Source of the DNA: an uncultured Alistipes sp.
GTDB lineage: Bacteria > Bacteroidota > Bacteroidia > Bacteroidales > Rikenellaceae
Assembly (NCBI GenBank): GCA_948736885.1
Contig: CAPXWY010000001.1
Location: 124,001-188,000, forward strand
Reading direction: 5' to 3'
Length of the DNA: 64,000 nt
In this document: positions 26,140-35,480 of the stretch, piece after piece
Position numbering within the stretch: position 1 is the first letter of the stretch
Layout of the letters: each line of letters starts with the position of its first letter
The notes under the pieces: generated by a model
What the model was told of the DNA's origin: nothing
Database searches by the model: none
What the model saw: only the letters and a program-made list of their open reading frames with translations
Made by a program: the position numbers and the translations under genes

Positions 26140-26352
26140 CGATCGCTCAGCTGAATATACCGAAGAGGCAAACCCGTTTCGGTTTCCGGCTCCGGCATAG
26201 ACCGGAATCCACAACTGGCAGCGTGCTTTATCGTTTCAACAACCTGCTAAAACGTTTTAACATTCCGTAAAACACCGCCAGTGGACCGCTGAATCTGCCG
26301 ACCGCACCGGCGGAAGCCGTGACCTCCGCCGTTCCGGGTCGTACAAGGCTGC
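26140..26352. other. Spacer with shared cassette flank
   Basis: Past the FISUMP fragment, a block around AAAACGTTTTAACATTCCG and CCGCTGAATCTGCC (26248-26300) closely matches the flank of the other FISUMP cassette at 55300-55352. No gene is seen. Confidence 0.6.
26248..26259. repeat. 12-bp palindrome TAAAACGTTTTA, copy 2
   Basis: Exact copy of the 12-bp palindrome, with the same right flank (ACAT) as copy 4 at 55300. Confidence 0.75.
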
Positions 26353-26387
26353 AAAAAACCGCGCAGTCCGAAGACCGCGCGATTTTT
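26353..26387. terminator. Terminator of the first M3 peptidase gene
   Basis: GC-rich stem GCGCGGTC / GACTGCGC (one G-T pair) closes a TTCG-type tetraloop and is flanked by A and T tracts, about 40 bases past the minus-strand gene's stop. Confidence 0.85.
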
Positions 26388-26424
26388 GTCGAAGGGGACT
26401 ATCCCCGATTGTGATTCGTGGATT

Positions 26425-28551
26425 TCAATTCTCTTTCTTCAATCCCATCTTCTCAATCAGCGCCCGGGTTTCGGGTTTGTGGCCGCGGAAACGGACATAC
26501 AGGTCCATCGGGTCCTCGGTGCCGCCCTTGGAGAGTACGTTGTCGCGGAACGAGCCCGACACTTCGCGGTTGAAGATGCCTTTTTCCTTGAACAGCGAGA
26601 ACGCGTCGGCTTCCAGCACCTCGGCCCATTTGTAGCCGTAGTAGCCCGCCGCATAGCCGCCCGAGAAGATATGGCCGAACGCCGGGGCCATTGCCGTGCC
26701 GTCGACCGCAGGAAGTACCTGCGTCGGAGCCATCGACGCCCGCTCGAAAGCCACCACATCGCCCTCGTAGGGTTCCGCAATCGTGTGCCATGCCATGTCG
26801 GTCATGCCGAACGACAGCTGGCGGACATTGCCGTAGGCCGCCAGGAAATTCTTCGCCGCCACGATGCTCTCCACGATTTCGGCCGGGATGGGTTCGCCCG
26901 TCCGGTAGTGTACGGCCCACAGGTCGAGGAATTCCTTTTCCGTCGCCCAGTTTTCCATGATTTGCGAGGGCAGTTCCACAAAATCGCGGTAGACGCTCGT
27001 GCCCGTCTGCGATTCGTAGCGTCCCTCGGCCAGCATGCCGTGCAGCGAGTGGCCGAATTCGTGGAGGAACGTCTCCACTTCGTCGAACGTCAGCAGCGAG
27101 GGTTTCTCCCCGGTGGGCTTCGTGAAATTCATCACCAGCGACACCAGCGGCCGCGTCTCCTCGCCGTCCACGATTTTCGTACCGCGGTATTCGGTCATCC
27201 ACGCGCCCGAGCGCTTCGACGCACGCGGGAAGAAGTCGAGGTAGAGCACCGCCATGAAGCGGCCTTTTTCGTCGGTCACGTCGTAGGCCGTCACATCCGG
27301 ATGGTAGACGTCGATTTCCGGGTTGGGCGTGAAGTTCAGCCCGTAAAGTTTGTTCGCCAGCAGGAAGACCCCTTTCTTCACGTTTTCGAGTTGAAAATAG
27401 GGTTTCACCACTTCGTCGTTGAGCGCATATTCGGCATCGCGGTACTTCTGGCTGTAATAGCCCCAGTCCCACGGCATGAGCTCACCCTCGAAGCCGAGTT
27501 TCGCGGCATAGTCGCTGACCGTCCGGCACTCGCGGTCGGCATGTTCCTTGGTCGCCGCCAGCAGTTCTTCCAGGAACGCCTCGACCGTCGGGGTATCCTT
27601 GGCCATGCGGCGTTCCAGCACGTAGTCGGCATAGCACTTGTAGCCCAGCAGGTTGGCTATCTTCAGACGCGTGTTGGCTATCTTTCTGACGATTTCCGTG
27701 TTGTCGTATTGGCCGCCCAGCGCGCGCGAGTTGTAGGCGCGCCAAAGTTTTTCCTTGAGCGCACGGTTCGACGAGTAGGTGACGAACGGCACATAGCTCG
27801 GTGCCTGCAAGGTCACGGTCCAGCCCTTTTCGCCGCGGGCCTTGGCGTCGGCCGCCATCCCCTCCTTGACGAAAGCAGGCAGTTCGGCCACCTGCTTCGG
27901 GTCGGTGATGTTGAGCGCGAACGCGTTGGTCGCCGCCAGCGCATTCTGCCCGAACTGAAGCGTCAGGGCCGAAAGTTCGGAGGTATACTGGCGGTAGAGT
28001 TCCTTGTCTGCGTCCGACAGGGCCGCGCCGTTGCGGGCGAAGCTCTTGTAGGTGTCTTCCAGCAGTTTCTTGTCGTCTTTCTTCAGGCAGCAGCCCGGGT
28101 GTTCGTAGACCGCCTTTACCCGCGCGAACAATTCGGGGTTGAGCGAAATGTCGTTCGACAGCTCCGTCAGCTTGGGCTGCACGCGCAGGGCTATTTCCTG
28201 CATCTCGTCCGACGTGTCGGCGCTCAGCAGGTTGTAGAACACCCCCTCGATGCGGCCGAGGAGTTCGCCGCTCCGTTCCAGCGCCGCAATCGTGTTGCCG
28301 AACGTCGGCTTGGCCGGGTTGTTCACAATGGCGTCGATTTCGGCACGCTGGCACGCGATGGCCGCCTCGAACGCAGGTTCGTAGTGGGCGAGCTCGATTT
28401 TCGAGAACGGCGGCGTGGCATGGGGCGTCTCCCACTGGGCCAGCAGCGGGTTGGTGGTGTCCAGTTCGGGCAGCTGGGCCCGCGGAATCGAGTTGTCGGC
28501 GCATCCTGCCGCAAAAGCTGCAAGGGTCATTATCCAAAACGTTTTTTTCAT
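26425..28551 (-). CDS. M3 family peptidase lipoprotein (Dcp-like), first of two
   Basis: Zinc oligopeptidase of 708 residues that would cut short peptides, related to peptidyl-dipeptidase Dcp. The N-terminus is a lipoprotein signal (MKKTFWIMTLAAFAAGCADN, Cys17), so it probably sits on a membrane facing the periplasm or the outside. The metal site HEFGH is at 497-501, with the conserved region onward to about 550 and the FGHIFSGGYAAGYYGYKWAEV C-terminal block, read here as separate parts FSGGYAAGYYGY and KWAEV. It is paralogous to the next gene, from which it is separated by 230 bases with its own terminator. Confidence 0.95.
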   Translation of the reverse strand: MKKTFWIMTLAAFAAGCADNSIPRAQLPELDTTNPLLAQWETPHATPPFSKIELAHYEPAFEAAIACQRAEIDAIVNNPAKPTFGNTIAALERSGELLGRIEGVFYNLLSADTSDEMQEIALRVQPKLTELSNDISLNPELFARVKAVYEHPGCCLKKDDKKLLEDTYKSFARNGAALSDADKELYRQYTSELSALTLQFGQNALAATNAFALNITDPKQVAELPAFVKEGMAADAKARGEKGWTVTLQAPSYVPFVTYSSNRALKEKLWRAYNSRALGGQYDNTEIVRKIANTRLKIANLLGYKCYADYVLERRMAKDTPTVEAFLEELLAATKEHADRECRTVSDYAAKLGFEGELMPWDWGYYSQKYRDAEYALNDEVVKPYFQLENVKKGVFLLANKLYGLNFTPNPEIDVYHPDVTAYDVTDEKGRFMAVLYLDFFPRASKRSGAWMTEYRGTKIVDGEETRPLVSLVMNFTKPTGEKPSLLTFDEVETFLHEFGHSLHGMLAEGRYESQTGTSVYRDFVELPSQIMENWATEKEFLDLWAVHYRTGEPIPAEIVESIVAAKNFLAAYGNVRQLSFGMTDMAWHTIAEPYEGDVVAFERASMAPTQVLPAVDGTAMAPAFGHIFSGGYAAGYYGYKWAEVLEADAFSLFKEKGIFNREVSGSFRDNVLSKGGTEDPMDLYVRFRGHKPETRALIEKMGLKKEN

Positions 28552-28781
28552 CTTTTCAGCAATATTATTCGGATTTCTTCCATTTGTGTTTTCGAGACTC
28601 CATCTCTCCCAACGGGGCCCGCCGAGAGCGGGATCAATGAGAAAGGAAACAAGGGGAAACGCTGTCGACTATCCGTACAACAGATTCTTCACTTCGTTCA
28701 GAATGACAGAGGAAGTTCAGAATGACAGAGGAAACCTTTGTTGTGTACAAGAATGATTTTTAATTCTTAATTTTTCATTTT
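28552..28781. repeat. Spacer between the two M3 peptidase genes
   Basis: Holds an inverted-orientation CATTCTGAG-type repeat (AGATTCTTCACTTCGTTCAG, 28683-28712) and an AT-rich repeat TTTTTAATTCTTAATTTTTC (28757-28776) that also occurs at 31886. No gene is seen. Confidence 0.65.
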
Positions 28782-30926
28782 TCATTGCAAAGTCGGTACC
28801 GCCAGCGAATCGGCCGCAGGACGGGGCCGTTCCATCAAACCGCGGGCCACGAGCATCGCCGTCTTGTCGGGGTCCTTGCCGCGGAACGTACGGTAGAGGG
28901 TCATGCCGTCTTCCGAGCCGCCGCGCGACAGCAGCCGGCGGAAGCGTGCGGCGGTCTGCTTGTCGAACAGGTCGCCGCTCTCGCGGAAGGCCTCGAACGC
29001 ATCCTTGTCCAGCACCTCGGCCCACGTATAGAAATAATAGCCCGCCGAGTAGCCGCCGTCGAAGATGTGGCTGAAGTAGGGATAGCGGTAGCGGGGTTCG
29101 ATTTGCGGAATCAGCCCGCGCTTTTCGTTGAGCGCCCGGCGCTCGAATTCCGCCGCGTCGAACGGCTCGTACTCCTCGACCGAATGGATGTCCATGTCCG
29201 AGAGCGACGCGGCAATCAGCTCGGTCGTCTGGAACCCTTGGTTGAAAAGCGAGCTGCGGCGCATCTTCTCGACCAGGTGCTGCGGCATCACTTCGTCGCT
29301 GCGGTAGTGTACGGCATAGTGGCGCAGCATCTCGGGCTCGAAAGCCCAGTTTTCCATCACCTGCGAGGGCAGTTCCACGAAATCGCCCTCCACTTCGGTC
29401 AGCCCGCGGTACTTCACGTCGTGGAACAGGAAGTGCAGCGCATGGCCGAATTCGTGGAAAAGGGTCGCCGCTTCGTCCATCGTCAGCAGGGCCGGGGTGC
29501 TGCGCGTCGGGCGGGTGAAGTTCGCCACAATGGAGACCACGGGCGCGATGCGCTTGCCCTCGTCGTCGTAGCTCTGTTCCACATAGTTGCCGCACCACGC
29601 GCCCTGGCTCTTGCCCTCGCGGGGAAAGTAGTCGAAATAGAGCACCCCGAGGTGCGATTCGTCGGCATCGAGCACTTCGTAGGCCGTCACCTCCGGATGA
29701 TAGACCGGCACGGCGATGGGGCGGAACGTGATGCCGTAGAGCCTGTTGGCCAGGAAGAAGACGCCCGTCTGCACGTTCGCCAGCGAGAAATAGGGGGTCA
29801 GCATCTCCTCGTCGAGCGCATAGTTTTTCTTGCGCAGTTTCTCGGCGTAGTACCACCAGTCCCACGAAGCGAACGTCTCCCCGGGATAGTCGGCCTTGAA
29901 CAGGGTCTCCATTTCGGCCAGTTCCTCCCGGGCCTTTTTCAGCGCCGGGGTCCATATCTCGTCGAGCAGTCCGTAGACCGCCGCCGGGGTCCCGGCCATC
30001 TCCCCGTCGGTCACATAGGCCGCATAGGAGGGATAGCCCAGCAGGTGCGCCTTTTCGGTCCGCAGGCGGATGAAGTCGTTGATAAGTTGGTTGTTGTCGT
30101 GTTCATCGCCGTTGCTGCCGCGGTTCAGATAGGCTTTGTAGGCCTGTTCGCGCAGGTCGCGGCGCTTCGAGTAGGTCAGCAGCGGAATCAGGCTGGGTTT
30201 GTGGAGCGTGAAGACGTACTTGCCGCCGCGGCCCAGTTCCTGCGCCTTGTCGCGCGCCAGCTCGCGGGCGTTGTTCGGAATCCCTTCGAGGTCTTCGGCC
30301 GTGAGTTCAAGCACGAACTTGTTGTTCTCGGCCAGCAGGTTGGCGCTGAACTTCACCGACACGAGGGCCAGTTCTTCGTTGATGGCCTTGAGCCGCGCTT
30401 TCTCTTCCTCGCCGAGCAGCGCGCCCGAGCGGACGAACGCGCGGTAGGTCTCTTCCAGCAGGCGGGTTTCGTCGGCTCCCAGCCCGAATTCGGCACGGCG
30501 GTCGTAGACCGCCTTGACCTTGGCGAAAAGCCGTTCGTTCATCCCTATCTTGTCGTCGTGGGCCGTCAGCAGCGGCATCGCCTGCTCTTGCAGCGCGCGC
30601 AGCTGTTCGCTGCTCTCGGCCTCGCACAGCATGCCGAACACCAGCCCCACCTGTTCGAGCATCCGCCCCGAACGGTCGTAGGCCGCGATTACGTTCTCGA
30701 ACGTCGGTTCGTCGTGGTTCGAGACGATGGCGTCGATTTCGGCGTCGTGCAGCGACATCGCACGCTCGAAAGCGGGCATGAAGTGCTCGGGCCGGATCTT
30801 GTCGAAAGGCGGTACGCCGTAGGGCGTCTCCCAGGCGGAGAAAAAGGGATTCTCCGCCGTCTTGTTTTGCGTGTTGCACGATGCGGACATAAGCAGGATG
30901 AATGTGAAGAAGAGCATGCGTTTCAT
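28782..30926 (-). CDS. M3 family peptidase lipoprotein (Dcp-like), second of two
   Basis: Zinc oligopeptidase of 714 residues, same family and layout as its neighbour. The lipoprotein signal ends LMSASC (Cys17). HEFGH lies at 491-495, followed by the VEGDFVELPSQVMENWAFE region and a C-terminal GGYSAGYYFYTWAEVLDKDA block. The first ~40 mature residues (NPFFSAWETPYGVPPFDKI) are the usual start of these peptidases. The two genes probably arose by duplication and then diverged in specificity; each keeps the full catalytic set. Confidence 0.95.
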   Translation of the reverse strand: MKRMLFFTFILLMSASCNTQNKTAENPFFSAWETPYGVPPFDKIRPEHFMPAFERAMSLHDAEIDAIVSNHDEPTFENVIAAYDRSGRMLEQVGLVFGMLCEAESSEQLRALQEQAMPLLTAHDDKIGMNERLFAKVKAVYDRRAEFGLGADETRLLEETYRAFVRSGALLGEEEKARLKAINEELALVSVKFSANLLAENNKFVLELTAEDLEGIPNNARELARDKAQELGRGGKYVFTLHKPSLIPLLTYSKRRDLREQAYKAYLNRGSNGDEHDNNQLINDFIRLRTEKAHLLGYPSYAAYVTDGEMAGTPAAVYGLLDEIWTPALKKAREELAEMETLFKADYPGETFASWDWWYYAEKLRKKNYALDEEMLTPYFSLANVQTGVFFLANRLYGITFRPIAVPVYHPEVTAYEVLDADESHLGVLYFDYFPREGKSQGAWCGNYVEQSYDDEGKRIAPVVSIVANFTRPTRSTPALLTMDEAATLFHEFGHALHFLFHDVKYRGLTEVEGDFVELPSQVMENWAFEPEMLRHYAVHYRSDEVMPQHLVEKMRRSSLFNQGFQTTELIAASLSDMDIHSVEEYEPFDAAEFERRALNEKRGLIPQIEPRYRYPYFSHIFDGGYSAGYYFYTWAEVLDKDAFEAFRESGDLFDKQTAARFRRLLSRGGSEDGMTLYRTFRGKDPDKTAMLVARGLMERPRPAADSLAVPTLQ

Positions 30927-30977
30927 CGGGTCGGAAGTTTTATGCGTTTTTTCGTTCCTTATTACCTATATAATGTA

Positions 30978-30985
30978 TACCTTTG
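30978..30985 (+). promoter_or_regulatory. -7 element of rsmE
   Basis: TACCTTTG fits TAnnTTTG and lies 48 bases before the rsmE ATG, within the divergent region to the M3 peptidase gene. Confidence 0.6.
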
Positions 30986-31033
30986 CGGCCGCGCGCGGTT
31001 ATGCGTGCCAAATATACGAAATCCGACAGAGCC

Positions 31034-31753
31034 ATGCAACTTTTTTACGATCCCGATTTCGTTCCGCCCCTCCACACGCTCGGCGAGGAGGAGTCGCGCC
31101 ATTGCGTGCGGGTGCTGCGGCTCGCCGAGGGCGACTCTCTCCACCTGACCGACGGGCGGGGTACGCTCTACCGCTGCCGCATCGTCAGCGCCGACCCGCG
31201 CCGCTGCACGGTCGAGGCGGTCGAAACGGTGCACGATTTCGAGCCCCTGCCCTACCGGCTCGTCATGGGCGTCGCTCCGACCAAGAACGCCGACCGCTTC
31301 GAGTGGTTCCTCGAAAAGGCCACCGAGGTGGGGGTCACGGCCATCGTGCCGCTCGAAACCGACCACAGCGAGCGGCGGGTCTTCCGGCCGCAGCGGGGCG
31401 AAAAGGTCATCACGGCGGCCATCAAGCAGTCGCTCAAGGCGTTCCGGCCCGAGCTCCGGCCCCTCGCACCCCTGCGGGAGGTGCTCGAAGCGCCGTTCGA
31501 GGGGCGCAGGTTCATCGCCCACTGCGACCAGGCCCGCAGCCAAGCAGGCAAACGGTATCTGCCCGCGGCGCTGCATCCCGGCGAAGCGGCCTTGGTGCTC
31601 ATCGGTCCCGAGGGCGATTTCTCGCCCCGCGAAATCGACGCCGCAATAGCCTGCGGGTTCGAGGAGATCACCCTCGGCACCCAGCGCCTGCGCACCGAAA
31701 CCGCCGCCCTCACGGCCGTGGTCATGGCGTCGGTGGTCAACGGAATGAATTAA
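31034..31753 (+). CDS. rsmE: 16S rRNA (uracil(1498)-N3)-methyltransferase RsmE
   Basis: SPOUT-class rRNA methyltransferase of 239 residues that methylates U1498 in 30S subunits. A PUA-like N-terminal domain (HCVRVLRLAEGD) precedes the knotted catalytic domain with AATKN-type block (here APTKNADRFEWFLEKATEVG), IKQSLKAFRPEL, the SAM-loop IGPEGDFSPREID and C-terminal LGTQRLRTETAA. ATG 31034 (MQLFYDP) is the family start; codons upstream are not conserved. The gene is monocistronic. Confidence 0.96.
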   Translation: MQLFYDPDFVPPLHTLGEEESRHCVRVLRLAEGDSLHLTDGRGTLYRCRIVSADPRRCTVEAVETVHDFEPLPYRLVMGVAPTKNADRFEWFLEKATEVGVTAIVPLETDHSERRVFRPQRGEKVITAAIKQSLKAFRPELRPLAPLREVLEAPFEGRRFIAHCDQARSQAGKRYLPAALHPGEAALVLIGPEGDFSPREIDAAIACGFEEITLGTQRLRTETAALTAVVMASVVNGMN

Positions 31754-31918
31754 AAATTAAGAATGAAAAATTAAAAATGAAAAACACGCCGCGGCAGACA
31801 GCGGCTTCCGGCCGCAAAAAATCGCAAAACCATACGCCGGAACCCGGATCCGCAGGCATGCTCCGAACGCCACGGAACGACTTGATTTTTAATTCTTAAT
31901 TTTTCATTTTTAATTTAG
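31749..31918. repeat. AT-rich inverted repeat flanking a GC-rich insert
   Basis: An AT-rich arm (AATTAAAAATTAAGAATGAA, 31749-31783) and a roughly complementary arm (TTTTTAATTCTTAATTTTTC onward, 31886-31918) enclose about 100 GC-rich bases without a gene. Similar AT-rich arms occur near 28757, 43065, 52760, 55080 and 56220. Confidence 0.65.
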
Positions 31919-31944
31919 ATTAACCTCTTTTCACCTCGCAACAG

Positions 31945-33933
31945 ATGTTCTTCCTCCACACCCTTTTCGCCCTCGCAGGCATCGCGGCGGCCATCTGCGC
32001 CGCCCCGCTCCGGACCAAGGTCTGGACGGCGCTGGCTTTCACCGCTGCCGGAGCCGTCGCGCTCTCGGCCTGCGCCGTGGGCGTGTTGGCCGGCGGTGAG
32101 CCCCGGCCGCTCTGGGCATTCGACAGCTTGGTGCTGGGGCGCGACAGCGGGTCGCTCGACCCCCTGTCGGCGTTCTTCGTGCTCCTCATCGCTGTCGGCG
32201 CCGTGGCCGCCGTGCTCTATTCGCGCGGTTATCTGAGCCACGCCCTCGACCGCAAGTCCCCGGCCCACGTCTCGCTCCACTATACCGCCCTGACCGTCAT
32301 GTCGCTCTCCATGTTGGGCGTCGTGGCTTCCGACGGCGGCTATTCGTTCCTCTTCTTCTGGGAGTTGATGACCGTCGCTTCGTTCATCCTGATTCTTTTC
32401 GACGCCGAGCGGCGCGAGGTCCGGCGCGCGGCCTTGTCGTACCTCATCATGATGCACATCGGGTTCGTGCTGCTCGTCGTCGGGTTCGTCCGGCTCCACG
32501 CCGCCACCGGGTCGGCATCGTTCGCCGCGCTGGTTCCCTACTTCGCCGAACATCGGTTTCTGCCGCTCTTTCTGGTCTTCCTCGCCGGGTTCGGCATGAA
32601 GGCCGGGCTTTTCCCCATGCACGTCTGGCTGCCCGAGGCGCACCCTGCCGCTCCGTCGCACGTCTCGGCGCTGATGTCGGGCGTCATGATAAAAACGGGT
32701 GTCTATGGCATTCTGCGCGTCGTGGCCGCTCTCGATACCTCTGCCGCGCTCCACACCGCGGGAGTGATCGTCCTCGTCGCCGGTATCGCCACCGGGCTGT
32801 GGGGCGTCATCCTCGCCGCTTCGCAGAACGATGTCAAGCGCCTGCTGGCCTATTCGTCCATCGAGAACGTCGGCGTCATCCTCATCGGTGCGGGCGTCGC
32901 GCTCCTCGGCAAGGCGTCGGGTCACCCCTCCGTCGCCCTCTGCGGCATGGCCGGAGCGCTGCTCCACACCCTCAACCACTCGTTCTTCAAGTCGCTGCTG
33001 TTCTTCGGCGCGGGCAACGTGCTGACGCAGACCCACACCACTTCGCTCGACGCGCTGGGCGGGCTCGCCAAGCACATGCCCCTCACGGCCCTGCTCTTTC
33101 TGGTCGGCGCCGCCGCCATCTGCGCCCTGCCGCCCCTCAACGGATTCGTCTCCGAGCTGTTGATTTACCTCGGGCTGTTCAAGGGTATCGCCGCGGGCGG
33201 CAGCGTCCTCGCATCGGTGGCCGGAGTGGTCGCGCTGGCCCTTATCGGCGGCATCGTCGTGCTCGCCTTCACCAAACTCTACGGCACCGTCTTCCTCGGT
33301 TCGCCCCGCACCCACGAGGTGGCCGAAGCCGCCGAGGCCGACAGCTTCCGCATCGCCGCCATGGCCCTGCCGCTCGCAGGCATCCTTTTCGTGGGTTTCT
33401 TCCCCGCGACCGCCGTGGGTATCGTCGGCCGTGCCGCCGGGTTCTTCCTCGCCGCCCCGCCCGCCGTCTCCGATTTTCTCCTCTCGCCCGTCCTCTCGGC
33501 CGTAGGCCGCACGGCGTGGCTGCTCGTCGGGGTCATCGGCCTGCTGGCATGGCTCCGCGCCCGCACCCTGCGCGGCCGGACCGTCGCACAGGGGCCTACC
33601 TGGGGCTGCGGCTTCACTTCGCCCAACGTGCGGATGCAGTACACGGGCGAATCCTTTTCCGAGGGACTGCAATCCATCGTTCCGTCGCTCACCCAGCAGA
33701 AAGGCGAGGGCGACGCCGTGGCCAAAAGCGAGATTTTCCCCTCCGCCCACCGCTACGACATCCGCCGCAAGGACCGCATCGACCGGCTTTTCGCCGCCTG
33801 GTGGGTCGAAGCCCTGCGGCTGCTGAACCAGCGCGCCATGCGTCTGCGCACGGGTAAAATCAACAGCTATATCCTCTTCGCGCTGGCGTTCCTCGGGTTG
33901 GTATTCCTCTTGTCCGTTCTTCATCTGCTCTGA
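31945..33933 (+). CDS. HyfB/NuoL-like proton-conducting membrane subunit
   Basis: Polytopic protein of 662 residues and about 15-16 spans, of the antiporter-like family shared by Complex I NuoL/M/N and hydrogenase-4 HyfB. The hallmark block HVWLPEAHPAAPSHVSALMS and the following MIKTGVYG carry the conserved charged residues of the proton path, as do GRLLAYSS-type residues (DVKRLLAYSSIENVG) and ALLHTLNHSFFKSLLF. It begins a five-subunit operon and its stop is two bases before the next ATG. It is the largest pump-like module of the complex. Confidence 0.93.
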   Translation: MFFLHTLFALAGIAAAICAAPLRTKVWTALAFTAAGAVALSACAVGVLAGGEPRPLWAFDSLVLGRDSGSLDPLSAFFVLLIAVGAVAAVLYSRGYLSHALDRKSPAHVSLHYTALTVMSLSMLGVVASDGGYSFLFFWELMTVASFILILFDAERREVRRAALSYLIMMHIGFVLLVVGFVRLHAATGSASFAALVPYFAEHRFLPLFLVFLAGFGMKAGLFPMHVWLPEAHPAAPSHVSALMSGVMIKTGVYGILRVVAALDTSAALHTAGVIVLVAGIATGLWGVILAASQNDVKRLLAYSSIENVGVILIGAGVALLGKASGHPSVALCGMAGALLHTLNHSFFKSLLFFGAGNVLTQTHTTSLDALGGLAKHMPLTALLFLVGAAAICALPPLNGFVSELLIYLGLFKGIAAGGSVLASVAGVVALALIGGIVVLAFTKLYGTVFLGSPRTHEVAEAAEADSFRIAAMALPLAGILFVGFFPATAVGIVGRAAGFFLAAPPAVSDFLLSPVLSAVGRTAWLLVGVIGLLAWLRARTLRGRTVAQGPTWGCGFTSPNVRMQYTGESFSEGLQSIVPSLTQQKGEGDAVAKSEIFPSAHRYDIRRKDRIDRLFAAWWVEALRLLNQRAMRLRTGKINSYILFALAFLGLVFLLSVLHLL

Positions 33934-33935
33934 CC

Positions 33936-34850
33936 ATGACCTTGCTCAATACTTTTCTGCTCTTGGCGGTCGCGCTCGCCACGCCGGGCCTTATCAACCG
34001 CATCCGGGCCCGGCTCGCAGGCCGCCGCGGCATCCGTTTCATGCAGCACCTCTACGACCTGCGCCTGCATCTGCGCAAGGGGGCCGTCTATTCGTCCACG
34101 ACTACCGCGCTGTTCCGCACCGCGCCGTCGGTCTACCTGGGGGCGGCCATCGTCGCCGCGCTGACGATTCCCGTCGGCGACCTCCGGCCCCTGCTCGCGT
34201 TCGAGGGCGACCTCGTCTGCATGGCCTACACGCTCGCCCTCGGGCGCTTCGCCCTGATTCTCGCCGCCATGGACACAGGCAGTGCGTTCGAGGGCATGGG
34301 CGCCAGCCGCGAGGCGCTCTACGGCGCGTTGGTCGAACCCGCGCTGATGCTTGCAGGCGGTACGCTCGCCCTCCTGACGGGCGGCACGTCGTTCGCCCGC
34401 ATCTTCGACCCCGCCGTCATGCCCGGCGCGCAGTTCGTCATCGTCCTGCTGCTCACGGCCTACGTCCTCGTCAAAATCGTCTTCACCGAGAGCGGCCGCG
34501 TGCCCGTCGACGACCCGCGCACCCACCTCGAACTGACCATGATCCACGAGGTCATGTGTCTGGACTACTGCGGCGTCGACCTGGCGATGATCAAGATGGC
34601 CGGCTGGCTCAAAACGGCCCTCTTTTCGCTCCTGGCCGCCGACACGCTCGCCGCGGCGTTCTGCCTGCGCTGGTGGATAGCTGCTCCGCTGGCCCTCCTG
34701 CTGACCGGGGTTTCGGTCGGCGTGGTCGAATCGACGCAGGCGCGCAACAAACTCGTCCGCAACACCACTTTCATACTCACCGTCGCAGCGCTGGCCGCGC
34801 TGGCTTTCTTCACGGCCTACCTGCTGCAACTCAACATCGGACTGGCATGA
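33936..34850 (+). CDS. HyfC/HycD/NuoH-like membrane subunit
   Basis: Membrane subunit of 304 residues with about eight spans. In this family it connects the soluble arm to the pump modules. Diagnostic segments are the amphipathic region with MDTGSAFEGMGASREA, and ESGRVPVDDPRTHLELTMIHE, whose acidic residues face the quinone or cluster interface. These match HyfC/HycD better than NuoH of respiratory Complex I. Its TGA overlaps the next gene's ATG (ATGA). Confidence 0.94.
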   Translation: MTLLNTFLLLAVALATPGLINRIRARLAGRRGIRFMQHLYDLRLHLRKGAVYSSTTTALFRTAPSVYLGAAIVAALTIPVGDLRPLLAFEGDLVCMAYTLALGRFALILAAMDTGSAFEGMGASREALYGALVEPALMLAGGTLALLTGGTSFARIFDPAVMPGAQFVIVLLLTAYVLVKIVFTESGRVPVDDPRTHLELTMIHEVMCLDYCGVDLAMIKMAGWLKTALFSLLAADTLAAAFCLRWWIAAPLALLLTGVSVGVVESTQARNKLVRNTTFILTVAALAALAFFTAYLLQLNIGLA

Positions 34851-35476
34851 TTCTCCCGCTCGTAATCCTCTACGTCGTTTCGCTCGTCTACCTCTCCATC
34901 ACCGAGCGGTTCCGCAACTTCGCGTCCATCATGATGCTGCAAGGGTGGCTGCTGTTCGCCATCGCCCTGCTGCGGCTGCACACCATCGCGCCCGCCGAGC
35001 TCGGGTTCATAGCCCTGGAAACCTTGATTTTCAAGGCTATAGTCGTCCCAGCCATCTTGTTCCGCATCATCCGCAAAACCAAAATCAACCGCGTCCGCAC
35101 GTCGGGCACCTCGCAGTTCCACGCCCTGCTGCTCTCGCTCGCGGCGCTCGTCGTCAGCGCATCGGTGACCTATTACATCGCCGATTCGACCGTCGACCTC
35201 GTCTTCTTCGGCGTGGCGCTCTACGCCCTGCTGAGCGGGTTGATTCTCATCGTCCTGCGGCAGCGGCTGTTCTCGCATCTGGTCGGGTTCCTCGTCATCG
35301 AGAACGGCGTGTTCCTCTTTTCCACGGCCATCGGGGTCGAAATGCCGTTCCTTATCGGCATCGCCATCCTGCTCGACATCCTCATGTCGGTGCTCATGTT
35401 AGGGGTCTTCTTCACCAAGATCGACGGCAAGATCCACGCCGACGACGCCGACGCCCTCACCCACGTAAAAGACTGA
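34847..35476 (+). CDS. HyfE-like membrane subunit
   Basis: Membrane protein of 209 residues with about six spans. It matches hydrogenase-4 component E, the C-terminal half of which is NuoK-like (GFLVIENGVFLFSTAIGVEMP, split here as GFLVIENG and VFLFSTAIG, then a GIAILLDILMSVLMLGVFF span with the intramembrane acidic residue). It overlaps hyfC by four bases and lies four bases from the hyfF start, so expression is coupled. Confidence 0.9.
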   Translation: MILPLVILYVVSLVYLSITERFRNFASIMMLQGWLLFAIALLRLHTIAPAELGFIALETLIFKAIVVPAILFRIIRKTKINRVRTSGTSQFHALLLSLAALVVSASVTYYIADSTVDLVFFGVALYALLSGLILIVLRQRLFSHLVGFLVIENGVFLFSTAIGVEMPFLIGIAILLDILMSVLMLGVFFTKIDGKIHADDADALTHVKD

Positions 35477-35480
35477 CGCC

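Noticed and set aside
30934..31024. Riboswitch or attenuator before rsmE
   Set aside because: The region is AT-rich with a -7 box but shows no conserved riboswitch core and no terminator-like hairpin.
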